From Bradyrhizobiaceae bacterium (GTDB lineage Bacteria > Pseudomonadota > Alphaproteobacteria > Rhizobiales > Xanthobacteraceae): a stretch of DNA of 64,000 nucleotides. The notes below the pieces were generated by a model that was given only the letters and a program-made list of their open reading frames with translations, made no database searches and was not told the origin of the DNA. The translations under genes and the position numbers were made by a program. Positions 17,945 through 26,853 of the stretch are shown piece by piece; within the stretch, counting starts at the first letter, position 1, and each line of letters opens with the position of its first letter. The stretch spans positions 54,881 through 118,880 of the forward strand of contig RXJC01000209.1 of assembly GCA_003963435.1 (NCBI GenBank), read 5' to 3'.

Positions 17945-20059
17945 TCACTCAGCCGCGTCGAGATGTTGCGGATCTTCGTCGGCGGCGGTCTCCTGATCCT
18001 CCTCGTCGGCGAGGAATTCGGGCAGCCGGCCCGCCTCGCTCTCCTGCTCTGACGCCGCATCGGGATCGAGGAGACGCAACGGCTCCGGCAACCAACCCGA
18101 GCCATCCAGAAGTCGTTCAGCCTCCTTGGCCATGTCGGCCTTCTTCAGATGGTCGATCAGTTGCGCCGACGACTCGCCCTTGGCCTGCCGCACGGCATCC
18201 AGAATACGCGGCTTGGTAACCCGGCCGAGATAGTTGTCGACGGTCGGTCGCCAGCCGGCCTGCACCATGTCGAGCCCGACCGCGCGCGCCAGCACATCGG
18301 CCTGGTCGAGACGCGTGCGAACGCCATGGGCGGAGACGCGACCCTGATTGTAGCGATTGGCTGGCTCATGGACGGCGTTGACCGCAAACGACGCACAGTG
18401 GGCGAACAGCGACGCCTGTGCACCACCATCGAGAGCCGTCAGCGCATCCCAGAGATCGTTCTCGCTCTTTGGCAACCGTGCCTTCCAGACCTCATGTCGC
18501 GCCTCGACTGCTTTGGCCGAGACGCTTTCCCTCAGCCCCGGAGCTTGGGCGGGAAAGTTCGGCGTGCGAAGGCTGATCTCAAGACAGCTCCCGGACGATG
18601 CGAACCGGTAAAAGGCCGTCAGCACGAAGTTATGCAGAACTGCCTGGAACGCGACCGCTGGATTTCCCGCCAACGCATCACGCAATGTCAGTGTACGATG
18701 CGCCGTCAACTCGATGATGAGACGATCCGGCAAAGGTTTGGTCGCGTCCTCATCATCCTCCTCGGCATCAGCAGCGCCGCCTGCGACCGCGATGACCGTG
18801 CGCTGGACGGAAGGGCCCACTTCAAGACCTTCGGTCGACGACGCATCGGCGCCCTGCCCGACATCAGGATCAGTTGCCGGCACCTCGTCCTCCGGCCGGA
18901 CGTAACCCCGGTCCACGGCGAGGCGTCCTTCGGAGTCGATGCTGATGAAGACACCAGCTCGGGCGATCTCCGCCGGTTCGTAAAGCATCGGCCGGTCTTC
19001 GAATGCAGCCAGGGCCGACTCGATTTCGCCGAGACGCTGATCGACCTCGTCGGGCAACTCGTCGGCATCCCGGTAGTCGACTTCCAGCTTGGCTTGCTCG
19101 GCGTTCAGCGCATCGATGGTGGCCTGCTCCTCAGGCGAGAGATCGACGGGCTTGCCTTCGATTTGTCGTAGGCCTTGAGTGTGACCGTAGGGGAAATCTA
19201 CGGCGACCGAGATCCACTTCCAGCCTTCGGCAGCAATCGTCTCAGCTTCGGCCTTGAGCTTCTCGGTTACGAGGCGGTCGAGCAAGACGACGTCCTGAAG
19301 CCAGCCGCCGTCGTCGTGCTCGAACAGATCCCGCAGAACGCCGCCACCCGCGCTCTGATAGGCATCGAGGCCCACAAATTGGGCCCGGGGATCGGAACCG
19401 CGCACGGTGTTCTCCGTGAGCAGCCGGCGGATCTGGTATGGCTCGTCATAACCGGAGCGGCTGACATTCTCCCAGACTTGCTCCTGGCGGGCGTGATCGG
19501 CCGTGACCGAGAACGCCATGAGCTGCTCGAGGGTCATGCCGTCTTCGGCATAGACCTCATGCAGCTTTGGCGAGACCGACGCCAGGCGCAGGCGCTGCTT
19601 GACGATTGCAGGGTTCACGAAATGACGCGCGGCAATGTCTTCCTCGCTCATGCCGAGATCGCGGAGTGTCTGGAAGGCCCTAAACTGATCAAGCGGATGC
19701 AGGCCGACCCGCTCATCGTTCTCCGCCACCGAATCGTCCTCGGCGATGCCCCCTTCACGCACAACGCACGGCACCGCCTGCGTCTTTGACATCCGCTTCT
19801 GTTTTACCAGGAGCTCGAGAGCGCGATAGCGCCTGCCGCCCGCTGGCACCTCGAACATGCCGGTCTCGTTGCCATCTGCATCGACGACGGCCCGGACACT
19901 CAGACCTTGCAGAAGCGTACGCTGCGCGATGCTCTCGGCTAGCTGCTCGATCGAGACACCGGCCTTGACGCGGCGAACGTTCGACTGGCCGAGCACGAGC
20001 TTGTTGAAGGGAATGTCCCGAGAAGGGGACAGCGTGATCTTTTGTACGGCTTTCGTCAT
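17945..20059 (-). CDS. Large ParB/RepB-type partition protein
   Basis: A 704-aa protein. The ParB N-terminal domain occupies about residues 10-110: FNKLVLGQSNVRRVKAGVSI, QRTLLQGLSVRA and the phosphate-binding box VPAGGRRYRALELL. A helix-turn-helix region follows near 130-180 (EEDIAARHFVNPAIVKQRLR). The long C-terminal half (200-700) is acidic and rich in helices, as in the ParB proteins of rhizobial elements, about twice the length of chromosomal ParB. The ATG at 20059 (MTKAVQKITLSPS) is preferred to the longer frame because the upstream sequence is the shared leader. No ParA is visible nearby. Confidence 0.9.
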   Translation of the reverse strand: MTKAVQKITLSPSRDIPFNKLVLGQSNVRRVKAGVSIEQLAESIAQRTLLQGLSVRAVVDADGNETGMFEVPAGGRRYRALELLVKQKRMSKTQAVPCVVREGGIAEDDSVAENDERVGLHPLDQFRAFQTLRDLGMSEEDIAARHFVNPAIVKQRLRLASVSPKLHEVYAEDGMTLEQLMAFSVTADHARQEQVWENVSRSGYDEPYQIRRLLTENTVRGSDPRAQFVGLDAYQSAGGGVLRDLFEHDDGGWLQDVVLLDRLVTEKLKAEAETIAAEGWKWISVAVDFPYGHTQGLRQIEGKPVDLSPEEQATIDALNAEQAKLEVDYRDADELPDEVDQRLGEIESALAAFEDRPMLYEPAEIARAGVFISIDSEGRLAVDRGYVRPEDEVPATDPDVGQGADASSTEGLEVGPSVQRTVIAVAGGAADAEEDDEDATKPLPDRLIIELTAHRTLTLRDALAGNPAVAFQAVLHNFVLTAFYRFASSGSCLEISLRTPNFPAQAPGLRESVSAKAVEARHEVWKARLPKSENDLWDALTALDGGAQASLFAHCASFAVNAVHEPANRYNQGRVSAHGVRTRLDQADVLARAVGLDMVQAGWRPTVDNYLGRVTKPRILDAVRQAKGESSAQLIDHLKKADMAKEAERLLDGSGWLPEPLRLLDPDAASEQESEAGRLPEFLADEEDQETAADEDPQHLDAAE

Positions 20060-20105
20060 TTTGGCTCTCCACGACGGGTGGCCGTGAGACTCTCTCTCGG
20101 CTTCC

Positions 20106-20141
20106 AACCCGTCGCGAACAGCCTCCCCTCCTCTCACTCTC
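20106..20141 (-). promoter_or_regulatory. Conserved leader motif, copy 2 (parB)
   Basis: Coding-strand blocks are GAGAGTGAGAGGAGGGGAGG followed by CTGTTCGCGACGGGTT. The motif ends 46 bp before the parB start codon and is followed by GAGAGAG and CCCGTCG blocks also present in the ardC leader. Confidence 0.6.
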
Positions 20142-20156
20142 GCGCGAGGCCAGGCA

Positions 20157-21119
20157 TCACGCCGTCTCGTGATCGGCGACAGCCGAATCCAGCGATGCGG
20201 GCTCAATGGACCCGGGAACGAAACCGAGCAAATAGTCCGCGGCCTTGCTCGCCTGCGAGGCGGCCCGCACGATGGCGCGATTGTCTTCACGCAGGACTTC
20301 GAGCCAGGAGCCGATATAGTCGGCATGGCGCACGGTGGGGACGATCCCTAGCGACGCGCAGCTGAACGCGGAACTCAATTCGGCGACCAGCTCTTCGAAG
20401 GCATATTTCTTGGTACCGTAGGATCCGCTCTGGTCGCGATTGAGACGCGACGGGTGCCCAGTCGCATGACCGAGTTCATGCAAGGCCGTACGGTGCCAGT
20501 TGATGGGTTCGAAATAGGCCTGCGGCGGCGGGACCTGAACATAGTCTTCGGCTGTTGCATAGAATGCGCGATCTCCACCGATCCGAAATGGAATTCCGCT
20601 GGCCGTGATCAGGGCATCGACCGTCGGTTCGATGAGGCCGGCCGGCGGCGGCGGCGCAGCGGTGGCAATGTCGTCGGGCAGTTGCTCGCACTGATCGGTG
20701 TTGAAAACGGTAAATCGCTTGAGGAACGGGATCGCCTGCGCGTCTTCGCCGGTCTCGGCGGCGCGGCGCTTTTCATCATTCGGCACGAAACGATCCGCGT
20801 AGACGACGGTAGTCCCGCGCTCTCCCTTGCGAACGTGGCCGCCAAGAGAGAGTGCCTGGCGGAAAGTGAGCCAACTTTGACCGGTAAATCCGCGTTCGAT
20901 CACGACTCCCCAGAGGATGAGGATGTTCACACCACTGTATTGCCGGTTGGTCGACGCATTTTTCGGCATGGCCAGCGGCGCTTTCGCCGCGGCAGTACCC
21001 CAGGGCTGAACCCAGGGGACGCGTCCGGCCTCAAGCTCGGCGATGATCTTGTCGGTGATTTCGTTGTAGAGGTTCGCCCGGTCCTGGCCGGCGCGCGCGC
21101 AAGCATTAGGGTTTGACAT
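20157..21119 (-). CDS. ardC: ArdC-like antirestriction protein (DUF1738)
   Basis: A 320-aa protein. The N-terminal ArdC single-strand DNA-binding domain spans about 12-150 (NEITDKIIAELEAGRVPWVQ, RQYSGVNILILWG, LGGHVRKGERGTTVVYADRF). A zincin-like metallopeptidase domain follows, with the metal motif TALHELGHATGHPSRL near 210-225 and a downstream glutamate in FEELVAELSSAF. ArdC proteins protect incoming plasmid DNA from restriction in the recipient. It lies 98 bp upstream of parB and is preceded by the shared leader. A decayed relative lies at 55155-55515. Confidence 0.93.
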   Translation of the reverse strand: MSNPNACARAGQDRANLYNEITDKIIAELEAGRVPWVQPWGTAAAKAPLAMPKNASTNRQYSGVNILILWGVVIERGFTGQSWLTFRQALSLGGHVRKGERGTTVVYADRFVPNDEKRRAAETGEDAQAIPFLKRFTVFNTDQCEQLPDDIATAAPPPPAGLIEPTVDALITASGIPFRIGGDRAFYATAEDYVQVPPPQAYFEPINWHRTALHELGHATGHPSRLNRDQSGSYGTKKYAFEELVAELSSAFSCASLGIVPTVRHADYIGSWLEVLREDNRAIVRAASQASKAADYLLGFVPGSIEPASLDSAVADHETA

Positions 21120-21164
21120 CGCGGGTCTCCGCGACGGGCACCGCGAGCCTCTCTCGCAGATTGT

Positions 21165-21201
21165 AACCCGTCACGGAAAACCAGCCTGCACTCTTACTCT
21201 C
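21165..21201 (-). promoter_or_regulatory. Conserved leader motif, copy 3 (ardC)
   Basis: Coding-strand blocks are GAGAGTAAGAGTGCAGGCTG and CCGTGACGGGTT, ending 45 bp before the ardC ATG. The following segment also matches the leader of the ardC remnant at 55075, including GTCGCGGAGA just before the start codon. Confidence 0.65.
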
Positions 21202-21690
21202 AGCTTCTTGCCTTAGGCCGCAGGCCTGATCCGGCGTGCGCCAGGGGCGCATCGCCCCAAGAGAAATGGCACCCGCAGGAGCGTGAGCATAGCGACGCCG
21301 AAGGCGGCACGCGGGACCGAGTGCAGCGACGAGACCGGTTAAAAGGGCACCCGGGAACGGGGCAGTGATAACGATCGCCGCAGGCGAGCCCCTTTTCCGA
21401 GTGCCCCCGGCGAGGAGCACCAAAGCTCTGGCGCGAGGGATCGAAGCCGCAGGCCGAGACGCGGCGCGGCTCGGTTCACGAGAGCCCGGTGCGGCCCTGG
21501 CCGCACGCGCACAACCACTAAAAGACTTGAGCGAAAGTGATGCTGGCAATCCTGCGAGAACAGCCTGGCAATTTCACAGTGGTCTCAGAACGGGCGAAAA
21601 CCTTGTCCTCTGCTGACTGAGAATCCCAGCCTTGTGTTAGCAGCCGGAACAAACGGCGGACCACTAGATTCGTGTATTCGGAGTTATTCA
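21202..21690. other. Gene-free region upstream of ardC
   Basis: No supported gene in 489 bp. It is very GC-rich and holds several local hairpins, for example the near-palindrome around AGGCCGCAGGCCT at 21214-21227 and GGGCAC/GTGCCC arms at 21344-21349 and 21401-21406. The cargo starts to its right, so this may be the left junction of the repair island. Confidence 0.5.
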
Positions 21691-21969
21691 ATGCTGATGA
21701 CCAGTGAGCGAAGGCCGGCGATACGGACACTGCAGGGTTGGGCGATCCACGTGCTCCAGGAAGCGGGCGCCATCCGCGAATGCGAAGAGCATGGTTGGAT
21801 GCAGGACCGCGCCGATCCGCATGCACGAGAGCGAGCCTTCGATATTGCCCGTCGAGACCCGCCAGCAGACGTCTCCCGTCAAGCCGCGGAGGCCGCGCTT
21901 CACGACGTGCTCGACTCGATTGGCGATACCTGCCCAGAATGCCCCCCTGACGAGGAGGACCCGCGCTAA
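21691..21969 (+). CDS. Small conserved hypothetical protein
   Basis: A 92-aa protein (MLMTSERRPAIRTLQGWAIH...) of a type often seen in Rhizobiales genomes, acidic at the C-terminus (CPECPPDEEDPR). A Q-E-A-G-A-I-R-E-C-E-E-H-G-W block resembles short stress-island proteins of the order; function unknown. The start at 21691 follows a GGAG box 9 bp upstream; the frame opens earlier at 21634 without a ribosome site. It is convergent with the DUF3606 gene 25 bp away. Confidence 0.65.
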   Translation: MLMTSERRPAIRTLQGWAIHVLQEAGAIRECEEHGWMQDRADPHARERAFDIARRDPPADVSRQAAEAALHDVLDSIGDTCPECPPDEEDPR

Positions 21970-21994
21970 GCACCGACGCCGACCCGTCTGCTAC

Positions 21995-22183
21995 TCAGCG
22001 GCCTAGCCGTTTCTCCACCCGCTTGCGCGCGTTGCCGACCTTTTTGACGGCCTTTTTCACCGCCGGCGCCGACTTTCCGGTCTTCTTCGCCTCGTACTGC
22101 ACTTCGTAGTCCTGCCCGCCTGCCACCCGCGCCCGGTCCTGCTTTCGTCCGCGCGCCGTTTTGCTCTTCTTCGCTGCCGCCAT
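21995..22183 (-). CDS. DUF3606-like small basic protein
   Basis: A 62-aa lysine-rich protein. The C-terminal 40 residues (DYEVQYEAKKTGKSAPAVKK, then AVKKVGNARKRVEKRLG) match DUF3606, a helix-turn-helix-like family common in Rhizobiales. The ATG at 22183 is fixed by a GGAGG box 7 bp upstream. It may bind DNA nonspecifically. It is divergent from the first ligase gene. Confidence 0.75.
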   Translation of the reverse strand: MAAAKKSKTARGRKQDRARVAGGQDYEVQYEAKKTGKSAPAVKKAVKKVGNARKRVEKRLGR

Positions 22184-22287
22184 CGGTGCCTCCTGTTGGG
22201 ACATCGAAGCAACGCGACAGGGATTCGCAGGTTCCGGAACGATTCGAACTGTGCCAATTTGAATCGGCTGTAGCGTGGAGTTCTTCA

Positions 22288-23208
22288 GTGGCGTTTCAGC
22301 GTAACAAGCCGGCGGCTATCGGCGTCAAGGCGCCTTTCCCCGCCTTCATCGAACCGGCCCTGGCATCCTCGACAGAGAAAGTGCCGTCGGGAGAGCGCTG
22401 GATCCACGAAATCAAGTTCGACGGCTACCGTGTTCAGGTCCATCTGGCCAACGAGACGGCGAAGATCTCCACCCGGCGCGGCCACGATTGGACGCACCGC
22501 TTCAAGAAGGTCGCTCATGACGCCTGGCGGATCAAGGCGAACTCTGCGGTGGTGGACGGCGAGATCGTGGTGCCAGCTGCCGATGGCACGACCGACTTCT
22601 CGGTCCTGCAGAACGAGCTCAAGGGTAAGTCGAGGAGCATCGTGCTCGTGGCGTTCGATCTGCTCTATCTGAACGGCCGAGATATCCGGAAGCTACCGCT
22701 TTTTCAGCGCAAGGCCGAACTCAAGAAGATCCTGACCGGCACCGACATCCAGTTCAGCGAAAGCTTCGCGATAGACGGCCGCGAGATGTTTGCGCACGCC
22801 TGCAAGCTTGGCCTCGAAGGTGTCGTCTCGAAGGTCCGGGACGGCGCCTATCCGGCCGGACGCACGAATGACTGGGTCAAGAAGACCTGCGTGCAGCGTG
22901 AGACCCTGACTATTGCGGGTTTCGCGCTCGATGGAACGAAGTGGGACGGCATCTACGTCGGCCGGCGTAAGGGCGACGATCTAATATACGCCGGGAAGGT
23001 GGACCATGGATTCGACAAGGCATCAGCCGCCGACCTTCAGAAGCGTCTGAAGCCGCTGATCCGCAAGACGCAGCCTTATGCAAAGCGGATTGCGCACAAA
23101 GGAATCTGGGTCGAGCCCAAGCTGCTGGCCGAGATAGAGTACCGTGCAAAATCAGCGGAGGGAAAAGTCCGTCATCCCTTCTTCAGGGGGCTTCGGGAGG
23201 ATCTGTAA
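22288..23208 (+). CDS. ATP-dependent DNA ligase, LigD ligase-domain type (first copy)
   Basis: A 306-aa ligase made only of the nucleotidyltransferase and OB domains, without the polymerase or phosphoesterase modules of full LigD. Adenylation motif EIKFDGYR lies near residue 37 (Lys is the AMP acceptor); other ligase motifs are VVDGEIVVPAADG, AFDLLYLNGRD, LEGVVSKVRDG and DWVKKTC. I chose GTG at 22288 (VAFQRNKPAAIG) because GGAG lies upstream and conserved sequence starts there; an ATG at 22186 would add 34 unrelated residues. With Ku and a second ligase nearby it should join double-strand breaks. Confidence 0.88.
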   Translation: MAFQRNKPAAIGVKAPFPAFIEPALASSTEKVPSGERWIHEIKFDGYRVQVHLANETAKISTRRGHDWTHRFKKVAHDAWRIKANSAVVDGEIVVPAADGTTDFSVLQNELKGKSRSIVLVAFDLLYLNGRDIRKLPLFQRKAELKKILTGTDIQFSESFAIDGREMFAHACKLGLEGVVSKVRDGAYPAGRTNDWVKKTCVQRETLTIAGFALDGTKWDGIYVGRRKGDDLIYAGKVDHGFDKASAADLQKRLKPLIRKTQPYAKRIAHKGIWVEPKLLAEIEYRAKSAEGKVRHPFFRGLREDL

Positions 23209-23372
23209 TGGATGCCTTTGACCGCTTCTGGGAGTGGGCGGAAAAGCCGCTCGATAGTCCGCTGACGATCCCTGCGGAGCTCCATCGAGCGGTTATGGAG
23301 CTGTCTCCGGAGGACAGGCGGGACCGCGCAAAGGTCAATGAGGCCGCAGGGCGGGCGGTTTCCGACCGATAG
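23208..23372 (+). CDS. Small conserved hypothetical protein (54 aa)
   Basis: A short frame whose ATG overlaps the stop of the ligase gene (TAATG), so it is translationally coupled. The product (MDAFDRFWEWAEKPLDSPLT...) is acidic-amphipathic and helical, with a LSPEDRRDRAKVNEAA segment. No domain recognised. The coupling and codon pattern support a real gene. Confidence 0.65.
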   Translation: MDAFDRFWEWAEKPLDSPLTIPAELHRAVMELSPEDRRDRAKVNEAAGRAVSDR

Positions 23373-23561
23373 TTACCAGCGAGCGCCCAGTCTGAGCGCG
23401 CCCGCTCGAGACCCACCATTCAAGATTGACCTGCTTGAATTGGACAGTGTCCGAATTCGCGAAACGGAGTATGATCTGGTCATCACCGGCAAAGGCACTC
23501 TGCCCGCGGGCACCGGTGACTGAGAGACCAATCGCGCTCCCGCCTGCAGCAGGAGCCACCA

Positions 23562-23765
23562 ATGTCTCATTATTCCGAACGTGTCATCCTTGCCCGTCAC
23601 CATGTTGCCAAAGGACGTCAGATCGTCGAAAGGCAGCAACGGATGGTCCGCAAGGGTGGCGCAAACATCGCAGAAGCTCTGAAGCTCCTGGCTCTCTTTG
23701 AAGCAACGCAAAATATCTTCGAGGATGATCTGGAGCGCATCTTGCGGGAAGAGCGCAACTGCTAA
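23562..23765 (+). CDS. Small conserved hypothetical protein (67 aa)
   Basis: A 67-aa helical protein (MSHYSERVILARHHVAKGRQ...) with a GGAG box 7 bp before the ATG. The pattern HVAKGRQIVERQ followed by ALKLLALFEATQ occurs in short Rhizobiales proteins of unknown role. It is convergent with the TolA-like gene. Confidence 0.65.
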   Translation: MSHYSERVILARHHVAKGRQIVERQQRMVRKGGANIAEALKLLALFEATQNIFEDDLERILREERNC

Positions 23766-23860
23766 GGCTCGCGACTTGGCAGTTTAGAGTCTGGCAATTT
23801 CCGGTCTCGGCGGCAAATCAGGCGTCAACGCTAAGACACGAGATGGTCGCACTTTGAGAC

Positions 23861-24463
23861 CTAGCCTCGCGCGCGTCGTAACGCGACTTCCAACCGGGCC
23901 TTCTCCTTTTCCCAACGCGCTTCCTCGTCCCGCGCGCTTTCCTCAAGAACTTCGAGCTGTTGTTGAATGTCAGCGGCCTTTTCTTCGTGCTTGCGACGGG
24001 CCGCGTCCAAGGCACTTTGCGCCTTGTCGACGGCGTGCTGCCGTCGCTCACGCTCCTTCTGCCGGACGGCCTCCTCCTTGGCACGTTCGCGCTCCCGTTG
24101 CATCTGCTCCTTCTCTAAAGCAAGTGCAGCCTTCCGGTCGGCCGCATCGTCGTGGGCCCGCTTAGAAGGCTTCCGCGGTTGACGGCGGCCTGTCTTCTTT
24201 GAGCTGCCGCTGGCAAGGTCGGTAGGTAGCTCGGCATGCTCCCTGAATGGCCCGTTGGAGCCGACGGGTCTCTTCAGAACGATGCCCGGCGCAGCCATAG
24301 TCGCCTCGATGACGTCCGGATCGTCGCTTTCCTTCGCCGCGCCCTGGTGGAAGAGATTGCTGTCAGCGCCCCAGGCTTCGAGGGCCGCTTTCATGGAGGG
24401 AGCGGCGATCGCCAGATCGAAGAAGCCCAGCGAGGTCTGATAGGTCTTCAGTTTTCTGGCCAT
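23861..24463 (-). CDS. Coiled-coil protein, TolA-like annotation
   Basis: A 200-aa protein. The N-terminal 75 residues (MARKLKTYQTSLGFFDLAIA..., KAALEAWGADSNLFHQG, VLKRPVGSNGPF) are a conserved block in Rhizobiales. The rest is a strongly charged coiled coil (EKEQMQRERERAKEEAVRQK). Databases often name such proteins cell envelope biogenesis TolA because of the coiled coil, but there is no membrane anchor, so that name is probably wrong. The ATG at 24463 is preferred to 24577. It is divergent from the second ligase gene. Confidence 0.75.
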   Translation of the reverse strand: MARKLKTYQTSLGFFDLAIAAPSMKAALEAWGADSNLFHQGAAKESDDPDVIEATMAAPGIVLKRPVGSNGPFREHAELPTDLASGSSKKTGRRQPRKPSKRAHDDAADRKAALALEKEQMQRERERAKEEAVRQKERERRQHAVDKAQSALDAARRKHEEKAADIQQQLEVLEESARDEEARWEKEKARLEVALRRARG

Positions 24464-24601
24464 CGGTCTGATCCGCCCTCGTCGATCGTCAACGTCTCGC
24501 ACGCCACCATGCCTGCGGAACACGACGCGGCCCCGAAGCGTTCCCCAATCCTTGAAGGACGTCCATGCATTTCGCAACGCGCTCTTAAGGATTGGCCTTG
24601 A

Positions 24602-25549
24602 ATGAGCCGGATGTCGACCCTGCCCAAGCGCCTGCAGCCGATGCTTGCTACGCTTACCGAGGCGCCGTTCGACGACCCCAGCTGGGTTTTCGAGGACAAG
24701 TACGACGGCTTCCGGATGATCGCGGAAATCCGGCGGGGCAAAGTTGCGCTCTACAGCCGCAACGGCAAGATAATCAGCCGCAGCTATATTGAGGTCGCCA
24801 AAGCGCTGGAGGGCGTGAAGGGCGACGCCGTGATCGATGGTGAGCTTGTCGCGATCGGTAAGGATGGCGTCTCACATTTCCAGTTGCTTCAAAACGCGCT
24901 GCGCCATGAGGCGAAGCTGCTGTACTGCGCCTTCGATCTCATGTTTGAGAACGCAGCGGACTTGCGCAACCACCCCCTCCTCGAGCGGAAGAAGCGGTTG
25001 AAGGCAATACTGCCGCGCGACAAGTTGATCGCCTTCAGCCATCACCGCAAAGCGAACGGCATGAAATTCTTCGCCGAGGCCGAGCGGAAGGGTCTGGAAG
25101 GCGTCATGGCGAAGCGCGCCGACAGCGCGTATGCGTCCGGAAGCCGGACGGCGGATTGGCTGAAGATCAAGACAGCAAAGCGGCAGGAAGTGGTGATCGC
25201 GGGCTTCACGGCGCCGAGGCGTACAAGACCATACTTCGGCGCCCTGGTCCTCGCCGTGCGGGAAGACGACACATGGCGCTATATCGGACATGTTGGCACT
25301 GGCTTCAGCCACAAGGTCCTGGAAGACCTCCACGCCAAGCTCGTGAAGCTGACGATCCCGAAATCACCCTTCCCTGCCAAAGTGAAGGACGAGGCCGCCA
25401 CGACCTGGGTCAAGCCCTCGTTGGTCGCCGAGGTCAAATTTGCGCAGTGGACGAGCAAGGGCGAACTGCGCCAGCCCGTCTACCTCGGGCTCAGGTCCGA
25501 CAAGCGGGCGAAGGATGTCGTGCGTGAGCGAGAACGTCCGCGCAAGTAG
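24602..25549 (+). CDS. ATP-dependent DNA ligase, LigD ligase-domain type (second copy)
   Basis: A 315-aa ligase with the adenylation motif EDKYDGFRMIAEI near residue 31, then AVIDGELVAIG, CAFDLMFENAAD, LEGVMAKRADSAY and DWLKIKTAKRQE. As in the first copy, only the catalytic and OB domains are present. The two ligases differ throughout, so they are not a recent duplication. Two stand-alone ligases with one Ku gene is a known arrangement of rhizobial end-joining clusters. Confidence 0.9.
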   Translation: MSRMSTLPKRLQPMLATLTEAPFDDPSWVFEDKYDGFRMIAEIRRGKVALYSRNGKIISRSYIEVAKALEGVKGDAVIDGELVAIGKDGVSHFQLLQNALRHEAKLLYCAFDLMFENAADLRNHPLLERKKRLKAILPRDKLIAFSHHRKANGMKFFAEAERKGLEGVMAKRADSAYASGSRTADWLKIKTAKRQEVVIAGFTAPRRTRPYFGALVLAVREDDTWRYIGHVGTGFSHKVLEDLHAKLVKLTIPKSPFPAKVKDEAATTWVKPSLVAEVKFAQWTSKGELRQPVYLGLRSDKRAKDVVRERERPRK

Positions 25550-25601
25550 CTTCCCTTCGGCGAAAGCCGGCAAAAAGGATTGATGCACTCTCCGCCGACA
25601 C

Positions 25602-26066
25602 TCACTCGCCTCCAAGGTCGTGGATTTCCGGTCGCATGCCGTCAGGCGTGAGTTCGAGCGTCGCAAACGTGATCGGCAGCTTGAAACGCCGAGGTCCCGC
25701 GCTGCCGGGATTCAGGTAGAGAATGCCACCGACCGTGTCGATCTTCGGTACGTGGGAATGCCCGGAGACGATGACGTCGAAGCCGGCGCCGAGATCGGTC
25801 TTCAGCGTCTTCAGGTCGTGCAGAACGTAGATCGACTTACCTGCCAGACGGACGAGTTTCGTGTCGGGGTAGTCGCGAGCCCACTTGCCACTGTCCACGT
25901 TTCCACGAACGGCCGTGACGGGTGCGATCCGGCGAAGCGCGTCGACGATCTCGGGGCGTCCCATGTCGCCGGCATGAATGATGTGATCGACGCCCGTCAG
26001 GCCTCGCTCCGCCTCGGACCTCAACAGGCCGTGCGTGTCCGAAATGACTCCAATCCTGAACATCAT
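25602..26066 (-). CDS. YfcE/MJ0936-type metallophosphoesterase
   Basis: A 154-aa calcineurin-like phosphodiesterase. Metal-binding motifs appear in order: GVISDTHG (D-x-H), HAGDMG (GD), RGNVDSG (GN-D), VLHDLKTL (H) and SGHSHVPKID (GHSH). Small enzymes of this type hydrolyse phosphodiesters; substrate unknown. It overlaps the Nudix gene by 4 bp, and both lie among end-joining genes, which suggests nucleotide or DNA-end cleaning. Confidence 0.88.
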   Translation of the reverse strand: MMFRIGVISDTHGLLRSEAERGLTGVDHIIHAGDMGRPEIVDALRRIAPVTAVRGNVDSGKWARDYPDTKLVRLAGKSIYVLHDLKTLKTDLGAGFDVIVSGHSHVPKIDTVGGILYLNPGSAGPRRFKLPITFATLELTPDGMRPEIHDLGGE

Positions 26067-26569
26067 TTCCCGACGCTCTCAGCCGAGATCGCCAAAAGAC
26101 GATCGAGAAACTCTACCTGAGCGGACAGCATCTTGGTCCGCGCTAACTCGATATCAAACCATTCCGCGCGGTCGACTTCGGGAAAGCTCTGCCGTCGACC
26201 GCTTCGAGGCGGCCATTCGACATCGAAGGTATTGCTGGTCAGTGCTGCCGGATCAAAGTGTCCCTCGCCGCCGAATGCGATGACGCGCTTGCCTCCTCGC
26301 TGTCGGACCTCCCCCAGCGCCTGGAGTGGACCAATCGAAGCGCTCGGGCCGAGTTCTTCGGCAAATTCTCGTTGAGCAACGTTCTCCGGAACATCATTGG
26401 CATCGATTTCGCCCTTTGGAATGGACCAGGCGCCATCATCCTTCTCACGCCAGAACGGACCGCCGGGATGAACGAGCAGAACCTCGAGCCCCCGAGCTCC
26501 TCCCTTGCGGTATGCGAGAATGCCCGCGCTCAAGGTCGATCTCCTGGAAGTCTTTTTCACCGCAGCCAT
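26063..26569 (-). CDS. Nudix hydrolase
   Basis: A 168-aa Nudix protein. The signature spans GEIDANDVPENVAQREFAEE (near 58-77), fitting G-x5-E-x7-REUxEExGU with one extra residue. Flanking blocks are SAGILAYRKGG at the start and PEVDRAEWFDIELARTKM near the C-terminus, as in bacterial Ap4A or 8-oxo-dGTP hydrolases. The ATG at 26569 follows an AGTAGGAG ribosome site. It is co-transcribed with the phosphoesterase and sits in the repair island. Confidence 0.88.
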   Translation of the reverse strand: MAAVKKTSRRSTLSAGILAYRKGGARGLEVLLVHPGGPFWREKDDGAWSIPKGEIDANDVPENVAQREFAEELGPSASIGPLQALGEVRQRGGKRVIAFGGEGHFDPAALTSNTFDVEWPPRSGRRQSFPEVDRAEWFDIELARTKMLSAQVEFLDRLLAISAESVGK

Positions 26570-26576
26570 ATGGCTC

Positions 26577-26738
26577 CTACTTTGCAGAGCAATCGAGAGC
26601 CGGCGAGCCGTCGTCCCGCCATACGGGACCGCGTTCGCCAAGCGCCTGCTTAGCTTCGTCCGCGGTCCTATGCACCGTTACTTCGGCCTCGCGCTCGGCC
26701 GCCTTCCTGGCGCACGCACCTACCCGCCGGGTCGCCAT
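26577..26738 (-). CDS. Small conserved hypothetical protein (53 aa)
   Basis: A short frame from ATG at 26738 (MATRRVGACARKAAEREAEV...) ending 8 bp before the Nudix start. The segment TADEAKQALGERGPVWRDDG resembles short proteins known from Rhizobiales repair islands. The ribosome site is weak and the opposite strand is also open, so this call is tentative. Confidence 0.45.
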   Translation of the reverse strand: MATRRVGACARKAAEREAEVTVHRTADEAKQALGERGPVWRDDGSPALDCSAK

Positions 26739-26853
26739 TAGACGGCGACGAGATGATCTCGCGTGACCTCGTTGAGACGGATTTGCCATTCGCCAGAGCC
26801 TGCCACGGACGACGAAGGAGTGCCGTCCGGCGTCACCGGATGCTTCACGACAC

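Noticed and set aside
4261..21396. Shared GGCGAGCCCCTTTT in the two large backbone spacers (4261-4274 and 21383-21396)
   Set aside because: A 14-bp match is not significant in 64 kb of GC-rich sequence. The flanks do not align convincingly.
21106..21549. 147-codon minus-strand frame upstream of ardC
   Set aside because: Low-complexity Ala/Arg/Pro sequence overlapping the conserved leader. It is judged noncoding.
26505..26741. 78-codon plus-strand frame with a hydrophobic segment
   Set aside because: It is antisense to the Nudix start and the small gene at 26577-26738, and no ribosome site was seen.
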